This document shows, piece by piece, positions 29,811 to 37,849 of a stretch of DNA of 38,032 bases (positions are counted from its first letter, which is position 1; every line of letters begins with the position of its first letter). Location: IMG/VR virus record IMGVR_UViG_3300025138_000112, positions 1 to 38,032 of that record; one strand, given 5' to 3'. This stretch comes from a virus. Made by a program: the position numbers and the translations under genes. The notes below the pieces were generated by a model that worked only from the letters and a program-made list of their open reading frames with translations, ran no database searches and was not told the DNA's origin.

Positions 29811-30923
29811 TTAATCTCCTTGGTTTATGGTGATACTAGAATCGCCTCCTCCATTAATAACAAGCTGAGTACCCTTACCATTCTGTACTAACAGGACAGT
29901 ATAGCTACCACTTCTATCTACATCTAATCTTACTGTGTCTTCTAGAACTTTGTAAAAACTTAATACATTGTCAGTTAAGAATGTATTTATCTGTGTATTA
30001 GAATCAAAACCCATTTGAGTTCCTCTTAAATTTATGTCAGTCCGTAATAGAGATTCGGTTTGTTCAAGTTCATTAACATCTTCTATGATGTCTAATAGGT
30101 CTTCGAGAAAATTAACATCTAAGTAATTTATATCAAGCTCTGTAAACTCTAACGTATCTTCTGCAAGATAGTCTATCTCTAAATCATCAAACTCAAGGAG
30201 GTCAACATCAAGAATATTAACACTGCCACCTCCATCTTCTGTCTCATTTTGTTTTACTTCTCGTGGTGTGCTTACAATTAACATGTTATCAATTAACTCA
30301 AGCGTCAAGTCAAGGATAACAGGCTTGCTAGGCTTAGTCTCAAACATAGAAACTGTAGTAGCTTGATAAGGTTTGTTTAATATTACTTGACCCATAGCTG
30401 TAGCAACAACAATCTCGCCACTAGGCAGACCATCATCGTCAGGCAATAAGATAACTAAACTGCGTCCGAGTTCATCTACGGTTACAGTAAAGTCTGTACC
30501 CCTAATTCCAATCGTAGCACTTGGCGTTTTAATAAAGATGTTTTTTTTATCTATTGTAGCTAACTTACCAGTAATAAACCTTGCAGTTCCACTAGCAAAT
30601 TGTAAAGCCATCTTAGACTTAGAGGGGTCGGGGTCATAGATGAATTCGTCTATAATTAATTCAGAGTGTTCTGTTAAACGAACTTGACTATCATCTAAAA
30701 ATGTAATACCAATCCTTCCATTAGAAGTTTGGACATTATCATAACTATTTATATCTAAAGATAAAGAAGCTTTATAATCTTTATCTCTTACTACCCGACC
30801 CGACCCTTGTAACTCTGTGATGTTGCCTACGTTAGCAACCGACTGAACTGCCGCCATCATTCTGGATGACACAAACAGTACCACCAGAGCCAGTGCTAAG
30901 TATTTTAAGCCAGTCATTATCAT
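29811..30923 (-). CDS. Secreted FecR-domain protein
   Basis: 370 aa. An N-terminal signal peptide (TGLKYLALALVVLFVSSRMM, then AAVQS) with no lipobox; the start is at 30923 or the ATG two codons later (30917). The FecR domain spans about residues 27-165: VGNITELQGSGRVVRD, IGITFLDDSQVRLTEHSELI, TGKLATIDKKNIFIKTPSAT followed by IGIRGTDFTV. An acidic Leu/Asp/Glu-rich stretch follows (about 215-290) and then a strand-rich end (GSYTVLLVQNGKGTQLVING). FecR domains in the periplasm usually relay signals or bind surface polymers. Overlaps the curlin-like gene by 86-92 nt. It may partner the CHASE2 sensor or the fibre. Confidence 0.85.
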   Translation of the reverse strand: MIMTGLKYLALALVVLFVSSRMMAAVQSVANVGNITELQGSGRVVRDKDYKASLSLDINSYDNVQTSNGRIGITFLDDSQVRLTEHSELIIDEFIYDPDPSKSKMALQFASGTARFITGKLATIDKKNIFIKTPSATIGIRGTDFTVTVDELGRSLVILLPDDDGLPSGEIVVATAMGQVILNKPYQATTVSMFETKPSKPVILDLTLELIDNMLIVSTPREVKQNETEDGGGSVNILDVDLLEFDDLEIDYLAEDTLEFTELDINYLDVNFLEDLLDIIEDVNELEQTESLLRTDINLRGTQMGFDSNTQINTFLTDNVLSFYKVLEDTVRLDVDRSGSYTVLLVQNGKGTQLVINGGGDSSITINQGD

Positions 30924-31545
30924 TTGTACTCATTTGGTTTATGGAAAATGTTCTACTGCTTCCTGTTTGGTCTAGGTAGAAATAGCCACCTGCATAACCT
31001 TGACCGTCAAAGTTTACAGTGTTTGAATCTCCATCAATATCCATGTAATTAGTCGCACCATCATAGTCTATATCGACATTAATTGTGTTACTATCTCCAT
31101 TGATAATCCAATCTAAATCAGTGTTACTTGACATAGAAGCTGTTGCTAGGTCTAGTGTAAATGTATTACTACTTCCTGTAGCTTGCACATTAACATTAGA
31201 ACCGTCTGCTCCGTATGTGTTGTTAGGGTCTACTTGTATGGTAAAAGCATTACTGCTTCCATCAAAATTAAAGTAGCCTGTAAAGTTATCAGCCCAGATA
31301 TCTCCTAAAAAAGAGTTAGTTGAACCTATTTGATTTACATCCAGTGTCATTGTAGACCCATCTAAATCAAAGGGTGTTAGTGACCCTGCTGATGATAGTA
31401 AGCCACCAATAATGTTAGCCGAACCAAGCTGTTCTAAATCTAGATTAGCTGTAGCCCCACTTTGCTGTACGTATATCTCGTTGTCTGCGGCATATGTCAG
31501 TGTTGACAAAATGCTTAGTGCAGTTATTATTATTATTTTATTCAT
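30832..31545 (-). CDS. Curlin-like secreted repeat protein
   Basis: 237 aa. Signal peptide MNKIIIITALSILSTLTYA, then ADNEIYVQQSGATANLDLEQ, LGSANI with Q-x-G-x-x-N spacing as in curlin repeats (S-x5-Q-x-G-x-x-N-x5-Q). Repeats go on as GSTNSF, GSSNAFTIQV, GSSNTFTLDL, GDSNTINVDI, GDSNTVNF, GSSRTFSIN, i.e. a [GD]-S-x-N-x-[FI]-x-[VL] pattern, consistent with a beta-solenoid amyloid. Rich in N, S, G, D; two cysteines near the end (GTVCVIQNDGGSSVGC). It overlaps csgG by 8 nt. The natural role would be the CsgG substrate, comparable with CsgA/CsgB. The assignment is by repeat pattern and context, not by full-length similarity. Confidence 0.75.
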   Translation of the reverse strand: MNKIIIITALSILSTLTYAADNEIYVQQSGATANLDLEQLGSANIIGGLLSSAGSLTPFDLDGSTMTLDVNQIGSTNSFLGDIWADNFTGYFNFDGSSNAFTIQVDPNNTYGADGSNVNVQATGSSNTFTLDLATASMSSNTDLDWIINGDSNTINVDIDYDGATNYMDIDGDSNTVNFDGQGYAGGYFYLDQTGSSRTFSINQMSTNDNDWLKILSTGSGGTVCVIQNDGGSSVGC

Positions 31546-32335
31546 ATTCCCAATAGCCTCTCTCTATTCCTATATGTATTATATTTAAAACCCCCGACTC
31601 TATTGCCTTTTGCAAAGCTATAGAGATACTCTCATTCTCAGCCACACCACCCTCTATTTCTACTAGCTGAGTGCCAGTTTCAATAAAGCGAAATATGTCC
31701 TGCGAAATACTTGTGGATAGAATACTTTTAGATACTAATGTTTCTGTAAGCACCTCACCTGTAGACACTGAAACTAATCTTAATGATATAGTAACTGTAT
31801 CTTCTCTGTAAGATTTACTATTCCCGATGCCTAAGTATCGTGCACCGATGCCCCCAGATTTTAGATTAGCTTCATAGCTAATTACTCCACCCTGAACTAA
31901 TAGCCCTGCAAAAAGCAAAGGCTTCATCTTATTCTCTTCCTCAAATTCTTTTCGAGTTGACCTAATAAGTTGACGTTCTTTTGTAAGGTCATCTAGACCT
32001 ACTCTTTCTACTACCCTAAAAAAATTACCGTTGGACGTATGCTTAAAAGCCCTGATTAGAAATGCTTCAGGGGCTTGAGTGACGGCTGTGCTAAAGAGAG
32101 CGAACGTGCTGTTGCTTCTTCGTTGACCTGTCATATCCCTAAAACTATTAGGGTATATAGCTATGGTTGGTTTGTTTTTAGCCGCAGGTAAGTTCTTTAG
32201 TTCTTCTGATTGTAGGTCTAGTGTTGATGTCGGTTGTATTTTCTTTGTTAAAAATAAATCGTCATTAGCATTAAAGACTGCACAACTAGAAAGTAAAAGT
32301 ACCGATAGGCAAAGTGATAGTCGTAGTTTCTCCAT
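31538..32335 (-). CDS. csgG: Curli secretion channel lipoprotein CsgG
   Basis: 265 aa. Lipoprotein signal with lipobox LSSC (C18). Strong match to CsgG as I know it from E. coli: NLKSGGIGARYLGIGNSKSY (E. coli NVKSGGVGARYFGIG), VTISLRLVSVSTGEVLTETL, SKSILS, DIFRFIE, IALQKAIESGVLNIIHIGIE followed by RGYWEYE. It forms a nonameric outer-membrane pore for unfolded curli subunits. The constriction region reads GQRRSNSTFALFSTAV, where E. coli has GQFKPYPASNFSTAV. The Phe before STAV is kept, but the E. coli Tyr and Asn are not at the same places. Overlaps csgF by 50 nt. Confidence 0.95.
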   Translation of the reverse strand: MEKLRLSLCLSVLLLSSCAVFNANDDLFLTKKIQPTSTLDLQSEELKNLPAAKNKPTIAIYPNSFRDMTGQRRSNSTFALFSTAVTQAPEAFLIRAFKHTSNGNFFRVVERVGLDDLTKERQLIRSTRKEFEEENKMKPLLFAGLLVQGGVISYEANLKSGGIGARYLGIGNSKSYREDTVTISLRLVSVSTGEVLTETLVSKSILSTSISQDIFRFIETGTQLVEIEGGVAENESISIALQKAIESGVLNIIHIGIERGYWEYE

Positions 32336-32780
32336 TTGAGTCCGTGATAGTTAGGGTTATATATACACCATCACTACTATATGTAATGGTATTACCTTCT
32401 AATTCTATAGTTCCTTCTGAGCTAGGGTTCTCTCCAAATAAGTTTTCTACTAGCTGTCTTGAAAGCTGTGCATAAATTCTAGATTCTAAGTTTCTTACAA
32501 ATCTAGCAAGTGTTGTGTTTTCTTTGTCTCTTTCAATCTCATCTTGCAAAGCCTTGAGTTCTGCCTTGAGTGATAATTTTCTTGAGTGCTCTTGATTTTC
32601 AATCGTAAGGTAGTGTGAGCTTGTGTTGTTCCCATTAAAACTAGGGCTTTTAAATTTAAATATTTGCTCGTCTGCTAAACTGTGTACTGAATAAAAGACT
32701 ACAACCATACACCAAAAAAATACACAGATTGTGCAGTTTCGTATTGATTTGTAACTTCTAAACGTAGGTTTTAATTTCAT
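32286..32780 (-). CDS. csgF: Curli assembly factor CsgF
   Basis: 164 aa from ATG 32780; ATG 32795 is also possible but lies inside the preceding gene with no spaced ribosome binding site. Signal peptide region CVFFWCMVVVFYSVHSLA, mature start DEQIFKFKSPSFNGNNTSSH, matching E. coli CsgF (F-x-F-x-x-P-x-F-x-GN), the part that inserts in the CsgG pore. Then a helical neck (KAELKALQDEIERDK) and a C-terminal strand region (GNTITYSSDGVYITLTITDS followed by NGETTTITLPIGTF). CsgF couples CsgG to nucleation outside the cell. First gene of the curli block. Confidence 0.9.
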   Translation of the reverse strand: MKLKPTFRSYKSIRNCTICVFFWCMVVVFYSVHSLADEQIFKFKSPSFNGNNTSSHYLTIENQEHSRKLSLKAELKALQDEIERDKENTTLARFVRNLESRIYAQLSRQLVENLFGENPSSEGTIELEGNTITYSSDGVYITLTITDSNGETTTITLPIGTFTF

Positions 32781-32782
32781 TT

Positions 32783-32950
32783 TTATTCTATCCATCCTTT
32801 TAAAATATTAGTCATAATCAAGCAAGCACAAACAAGATTAATTAAAAGAATAATAGTTCGTATAATTGTAATTTGGTTTTCTACAGGTGCTGTATCTTCA
32901 TCGTTAAATGAACCCAATGAATATTTCCACACTTTCCATAATTTTGACAT
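32783..32950 (-). CDS. 55-aa small membrane protein
   Basis: ORF from ATG 32950 to TAA 32783, starting MSKLWKVWKYSLGSFNDEDT, then a transmembrane segment (ITIIRTIILLINLVCACLIM) and TNILKGW. The WKVWKYSLGSF start with a following acidic patch and RTIIL--N helix is a pattern I recognise in small membrane proteins of marine phages near the lysis genes. It lies 2 nt after the holin-like gene stop. It may assist lysis; function unknown. Confidence 0.7.
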   Translation of the reverse strand: MSKLWKVWKYSLGSFNDEDTAPVENQITIIRTIILLINLVCACLIMTNILKGWIE

Positions 32951-32952
32951 TA

Positions 32953-33303
32953 CTAATCTTTCCTTTGGTCTTCTCTGTCTGATTTTGCTATTTTGTCTGT
33001 GTCAATTAAATTAGGTACTCCTAATAAAGTTTTAAGAAGTACGTCTTGTCGTATAGATTGATTATCTAAAGCCCTTACCCTATCAATTAATGATACGATA
33101 ATACCATACTGGCTGTCGAGTTTTGTAGATACCCTCTCTTCCATAGTATCTAAACTTGTTTGAACCTTTTCATCTAGTGTATCTAGTTTAGTTTCCATGC
33201 CGTCAATAATTCTGTTGATAAGTTTAGACACGAACCAACCTAGACCCATTGCGGCGGCAATAGGAAATCCGACTTCTGTTATAAAGGTTACAACTTCAGA
33301 CAC
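32953..33303 (-). CDS. Holin-like membrane/coiled-coil protein
   Basis: 116 aa. N-terminal membrane helix (VVTFITEVGFPIAAAMGLGW followed by FVSKLI), then a coiled coil of heptads (METKLDTLDEKVQTSLDTME) and a charged end (DREDQRKD). Comparable proteins next to lysozymes in marine phages are listed as holins or lysis-associated. The start shares a base with the previous stop. Whether it is a second holin or an antiholin is not shown. Confidence 0.6.
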   Translation of the reverse strand: MSEVVTFITEVGFPIAAAMGLGWFVSKLINRIIDGMETKLDTLDEKVQTSLDTMEERVSTKLDSQYGIIVSLIDRVRALDNQSIRQDVLLKTLLGVPNLIDTDKIAKSDREDQRKD

Positions 33304-33776
33304 TATTTATCGGGAGTATGTGATGCACCAAAATAAAAACTAATCACAGCACTTGCTAAACCACCGAGGTAGCCGAGCACTAAGTTAATAAGAGCTTCAG
33401 AGTTTTGCTCTGGTGGTTGTAGGGTAACGAGAAATATATATCCCATGAATCCTCCAACAACTGTTACGCCTATTATTCTTGCTGTCCAATCCTTTGAAAA
33501 CTTTCCACGAGCATCCTGCTTATCTTGAGTTTCTAATTCAAATACGTCTACGTCCAGTTCCTTCATTTGGATTTCAAAAGCATTCTCTGCTTTTTTAAGC
33601 TCTAACATTTGTTCAGGCGTTGCTTCCGCTACAGCCTTTTCTATGGCTTTAGGTGTGTTAGGACACCCAAGTACATCAGCTATCATGTTAGCCGCCATAC
33701 CACCCATAGGACCGCCTAGAGCAGTACCTAATGTAGGAGCTACTGCACCTATTAAATTCTTTAACAAATTCTTCAT
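33303..33776 (-). CDS. Holin, 3TM family type
   Basis: 157 aa. N-terminus NLIGAVAPTLGTALGGPMGG followed by a soluble helix (ATPEQMLELKKAENAFEIQM), DVDVFELETQDKQDARGKFS and KDWTARIIGVTVVGGFMGYI with two hydrophobic segments and a short C-terminus (GASHTPDK). The W-x-A-R-I-I-G start of a membrane hairpin after a D-x-x-D-AR motif matches the 3TM holin family named from gene transfer agents. It should open the inner membrane to release the lysozyme. Overlaps lysozyme by 4 nt. Confidence 0.75.
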   Translation of the reverse strand: MKNLLKNLIGAVAPTLGTALGGPMGGMAANMIADVLGCPNTPKAIEKAVAEATPEQMLELKKAENAFEIQMKELDVDVFELETQDKQDARGKFSKDWTARIIGVTVVGGFMGYIFLVTLQPPEQNSEALINLVLGYLGGLASAVISFYFGASHTPDK

Positions 33777-34228
33777 TCGGATACTCCTATTACCATCATT
33801 TGTAGTTCTCTACTACGTCCACCTACTTGATTAAACCAACGACTGTCTTCCATTTCAACAGCCATCTGTTTCCAGTTACCTTCTTTACAAGCCTTTAACA
33901 TATTCTTAAACTTAGAAAGTCTTGTACCACCTAAGTTAAAACACATGTTGACTAGTACATGTTGGATAGTTGTAGGTAGTCTATTAAAAGAAGGTATGCT
34001 ACCATAAATATGAGCCGCTTCTTGATAGTGTTTATTGAAATCATCTGTAAAATATAAGTCAACAACTTCTTGTGTTACAGGCGTACCCACTTCCCAAGTA
34101 TACTCAGGGTCTTGTGGTTGACATAGATGTCCTATGCCTAAAGTTTTATAGCCTAAACTATCTTCGTATATTTTTAAGACCTCGCCTTCGTGCCTTTTAA
34201 TATCTGCTTTACAATCTTCTATATTCAT
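33773..34228 (-). CDS. Lysozyme (muramidase, GH24, T4 type)
   Basis: 151 aa, no signal peptide. The catalytic triad spacing of T4 lysozyme is preserved: E14 (KRHEGE), D23 (YEDSLG) and T29 (YKTLGIGHL), i.e. +9 and +15 as in T4 E11/D20/T26. Later VLVNMCFNLGGTRLSKFKNM and WFNQVGGRSRELQMM are the usual family helices. It cleaves peptidoglycan at lysis and needs the holin to reach the wall. Overlaps the large virion gene by 4 nt. Confidence 0.92.
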   Translation of the reverse strand: MNIEDCKADIKRHEGEVLKIYEDSLGYKTLGIGHLCQPQDPEYTWEVGTPVTQEVVDLYFTDDFNKHYQEAAHIYGSIPSFNRLPTTIQHVLVNMCFNLGGTRLSKFKNMLKACKEGNWKQMAVEMEDSRWFNQVGGRSRELQMMVIGVSE

Positions 34229-37200
34229 AATCCTAATCCTTTCATTTGAGATTTCAACTCTCTATCTTCCAAATCTTGTACGGCTTTTGAGGATGCGTTA
34301 AACGGTAACCCTGTTTGCCTGTTAATCATTTCGTCAGGTTCTTCCTTGACGTTAGGTACGTTCATAACTAACCCACCTCTTGCGTATTGTTTTGCTTTGT
34401 ACTTCTTAGTCTTACTAGTCTTACCACGTGCCGCACTTCTCATTTCTTTTCTTATGTCAGCAGGTATTAAACCATATCCTGGCACGTTAGTAACTAATAT
34501 TTCTGGTATGTTTTTTCTATATAGTATACCATCAATAAAGTCTTGTGGCAATGGTCCTGCAAAAGTTTTAGCTATAGATGTTAAAGTTCCTGCATTTCTG
34601 TCGTATTCATTATCATACTTTGCGGCATAATCAAAAGGACCAATACCACCCCATCTACGCACAGCCTCAAATATTAATGTACCATCATCTTTATCTCTAC
34701 CTGTTTCGTAGTCTTTTAAGTTTTCACCTTGACTTCTAATTGTATTACCTATATGAGCTACTCCACTCATCAATAGTACAGTAGGTATTACTTTAGGGAG
34801 AGACTGAGCAGGACTGTTAACAGCTTCGTTTGCAAATCTTTTAAGTATAGTATTATTAAATACTGTAGGATATCCTGCAAACTGTACTAGTAATTGTGCC
34901 GCAGGAGTAGAAAACCATAAAGGTCTGTTAGCTTCCGCAGTACTAGGGTTAAGAATAATTTCCTTAACAAATCTGTTAGCTCCTGAAGTTACTTTTTCTG
35001 TATAAAAAGGTTGTGTTCTAGCAAATTCATTATCAAAAACCCCTTTCTTTAAAGAACTATTATACCATTTAACAGCTTCTTTTGCATCAATACCTAAATC
35101 ACCTAACTGCTTGGTAAGATATTCTTTATTACCTTTACCTGTAGCAAGTTTTTCAGCATTCTGCCTAATCAATCTTTTACCAGTAGTAAACGATGCAAGC
35201 TGTACTGCCTTTGTCCATTGAGTTAGTAAATTAACTTTAAAGAATCCTTGCTGTATTGTTTTTGCCCAAGGACCATGCATTCCTTCTCCTGCTAATCCTT
35301 CTATTCTTTCTTGTACTGCTTGCTCTAAAGCTAATCCAGTTTGATAAAGTTCTCCCCAAGCTTCATCATCTATATCTTTTATACCCTTAACTCTTTTACG
35401 TAAGACTCCACGTTGAAAACCTTTAATACTTCTATCAACAATACTTGAACCTTCTTTTGCAAGAGCACCTGCAATATCAGCAAGAACCTGTGGAGCATCT
35501 GCTTTGTTTGCTCTGCTTAAAAGCAAGAAAGGTTCTGTTACACTTGACAATGTAGCAAAAGGTAAATGAGCCATTTGTTGGGTAAGTTTACCCCAATCTG
35601 CCGCACCTCTAGCCCACGCAGTTTTCTTAAGTGTAGACTGTGCATCAGTTTCAATACCTGTAACACGCCTGTGCATATTTGTTAGTCTAGTAGCAACATC
35701 TTCAGCTTCTGTTTTGGTCATACCACTATCTGTTAATTCTTTTATAATAGGTTGTAGTTGATTTTTATCAAAGTCTACAACATTTCTACCAAAGAATTTC
35801 TTTCGTTCAATAGTTCTAGCCGCATTAGTAAAGTAATCTTCTAAGATTGTTTGTGTATCATTTTCTAAAACAAAAGCAATTTTATTATCATCAATATTTG
35901 TAAACCGTCTAGCTTGTAAATAACCTGCTGAGTCACCGACAACTTTATCTTTAGTCATCATTTTAATTTCAAAAGGTGTCCATCGTTGTTGTAACATATC
36001 TGAAACAATACGGTTAGCTTTATTTTTTTGAGCTAATGCTAAATCACCACCAGCTTGCTTTAAAAAATCTACCCCAAAAATTTCTTCATCAATACCCACA
36101 GCATCTTCTTTAATACCTGTGACTTTAATATCATCTGATGTTTTAATAGTAATTTCATCTATTGTGTTTAAAGGGTTGGCATGACCTGCTTCAATTAAAA
36201 GTTCTTCAAACTTTGCTCTATTTTCTTGTTTAGATAAAGCTGTGTAATTAAATAAACGAGGCATAAAACCACCTTTATTTATTGTGTTAGCTTTAAATAA
36301 TCCTTCAGCATTTAAATCATCATATGTTTTATCTAATAAATTTCTAATGCCTGACTTACCATCAAATTTGATTCCAGTCTTAGTAACTGTACCACCATAA
36401 GAAACTGCAAGGTCTTGAGTTATTTTTATCCCCTCGTATTCTTCACCAATTAATTCTCTAATCCACTTTTTACCATCTACAGCTTGTGCTTTAGTAGAAA
36501 CAATTTTTTTATCTCTTAATAAAAAATTCATAGCTTCAGATTGGTCTGTAGCTAATCTAGCTCTAAAGCCTACTCTGTCTAAAAGATTTAAAGATTTAGC
36601 TAATCCAAAATTATACATACCCATTCTACGACCAAGAGCTAAACCATAAGAATCTTTCTTAACAATGTTTTCACCTTGACTTGTAAGAGTACTGTCGTAG
36701 TCATACCTAAACTTACCAAGCAACTCTTTTAATAAAGGTGATTTGTCAATATGAGATAAAAAGGCTGTTGTTGGTTTACCCACTGTGTTAGCAATAGTAC
36801 GATGTAAAAAATCTTTAGCCTTTTCAGAGTTGTTCATCTCTAAAGGCTCTGATACAGCATCATCTAATCTAGAATCTTCAAGAACTTCTTGTCTTGTCTT
36901 AGCACCAGCAACATCATTAATTACATCTTCGTTACTAAATTTAAATTCTAACTGTTGGTGACCTTCTGGCATGTCAGTAACAGGAACATTATCTACAGAG
37001 TCATCTATTTTAAGTGCCGCTTTTTCTTCTGCTTTCTTTAAAGCTTTGTTATAAGTAGCCGCACGTACACCGCCTCCTAATAAACCACCAAAGGTAGCAC
37101 CTAATAATGTAGAAGCTTGTAAGCTTGTAAAGTCTATTTCATCCTGTAATCCTAAATCTATATCAATATCTTGGATAAAGTAATTGTGTAATCCACCCCA

Positions 37201-37839
37201 CGCCATTCCTTCAGCCGCACCGAACAACGCACTTTCCTTTAAAGCTTTAGTTTTAAGTTGTGACTTAGTAAATTGTTTTACGCCTTGTTGTGCCGCAGTA
37301 CCTAAAGCGGCTCTGGCTGTAATTGATTGACCACCAGTAGGTATTGCAAATAAAGCTGTAAGAATATTTAATGGGTCAGCAACCACATCAACACCAACAT
37401 CAGCTATCATTTTAAAGCGTTCTTTCCAATTACCTATTTCTGCATTGTTAAACTCTTTTCTTAAATAAGTATAGTCTTGCTTTTGTTCTTCTGTCCAGTT
37501 ACCTGTTTGAAAAGAACGTGCAATAGCAGAACTTAAACTATACTCAGAGTCTCGTAGGTACTCAAAAATATCCTCGTTGCTACCAATACCATCTAAGAAT
37601 CTAGCGGCTTTGTCAGCAAACTCTGGAGCTTCTTTAAGTTGAGTTAGAGTTTTTTTACCTGAACGAATAGACTCTACATTAGATTGCTCTAAGTCTGGTT
37701 CAGATATAAAAGTATCATAACCTTCAGGGTTTTCAGAATAAGAGTCATCGGGAGTATACAAGAAATCTACTTCTTCTTCCTCGCTCTTTCTTTTTTCCTC
37801 TTCTATTTCCTGTAAATATAATTCAAATTGTGTAAGCAT
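34225..37839 (-). CDS. Very large internal virion-like protein
   Basis: 1204 aa. Acidic N-terminus (EEEKRKSEEEEVDFLYTPDD), then amphipathic or hydrophobic helices with glycine zippers (IADVGVDVVADPLNILTALF; LLGATFGGLLGGGVRAATYN), a long helical body and a basic tail (KEMRSAARGKTSKTKKYKAK). This size, position between tail genes and lysozyme, and the membrane-active glycine-rich segments fit podovirus internal core or ejection proteins (compare T7 gp15/gp16) that form a channel across the envelope during DNA entry. No peptidoglycan-hydrolase motif is evident. Assignment by size and context. Confidence 0.65.
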   Translation of the reverse strand: MLTQFELYLQEIEEEKRKSEEEEVDFLYTPDDSYSENPEGYDTFISEPDLEQSNVESIRSGKKTLTQLKEAPEFADKAARFLDGIGSNEDIFEYLRDSEYSLSSAIARSFQTGNWTEEQKQDYTYLRKEFNNAEIGNWKERFKMIADVGVDVVADPLNILTALFAIPTGGQSITARAALGTAAQQGVKQFTKSQLKTKALKESALFGAAEGMAWGGLHNYFIQDIDIDLGLQDEIDFTSLQASTLLGATFGGLLGGGVRAATYNKALKKAEEKAALKIDDSVDNVPVTDMPEGHQQLEFKFSNEDVINDVAGAKTRQEVLEDSRLDDAVSEPLEMNNSEKAKDFLHRTIANTVGKPTTAFLSHIDKSPLLKELLGKFRYDYDSTLTSQGENIVKKDSYGLALGRRMGMYNFGLAKSLNLLDRVGFRARLATDQSEAMNFLLRDKKIVSTKAQAVDGKKWIRELIGEEYEGIKITQDLAVSYGGTVTKTGIKFDGKSGIRNLLDKTYDDLNAEGLFKANTINKGGFMPRLFNYTALSKQENRAKFEELLIEAGHANPLNTIDEITIKTSDDIKVTGIKEDAVGIDEEIFGVDFLKQAGGDLALAQKNKANRIVSDMLQQRWTPFEIKMMTKDKVVGDSAGYLQARRFTNIDDNKIAFVLENDTQTILEDYFTNAARTIERKKFFGRNVVDFDKNQLQPIIKELTDSGMTKTEAEDVATRLTNMHRRVTGIETDAQSTLKKTAWARGAADWGKLTQQMAHLPFATLSSVTEPFLLLSRANKADAPQVLADIAGALAKEGSSIVDRSIKGFQRGVLRKRVKGIKDIDDEAWGELYQTGLALEQAVQERIEGLAGEGMHGPWAKTIQQGFFKVNLLTQWTKAVQLASFTTGKRLIRQNAEKLATGKGNKEYLTKQLGDLGIDAKEAVKWYNSSLKKGVFDNEFARTQPFYTEKVTSGANRFVKEIILNPSTAEANRPLWFSTPAAQLLVQFAGYPTVFNNTILKRFANEAVNSPAQSLPKVIPTVLLMSGVAHIGNTIRSQGENLKDYETGRDKDDGTLIFEAVRRWGGIGPFDYAAKYDNEYDRNAGTLTSIAKTFAGPLPQDFIDGILYRKNIPEILVTNVPGYGLIPADIRKEMRSAARGKTSKTKKYKAKQYARGGLVMNVPNVKEEPDEMINRQTGLPFNASSKAVQDLEDRELKSQMKGLGL

Positions 37840-37849
37840 TTAAAATTTC

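Noticed and set aside
27998-32780. Curli block as a contaminating host fragment
   Set aside because: It is joined to phage lysis genes by 2-nt spacing on one side and overlaps the stop of a phage early-operon gene on the other, with similar base composition, so it is an integral part of this genome unless the assembly is wrong at both junctions.
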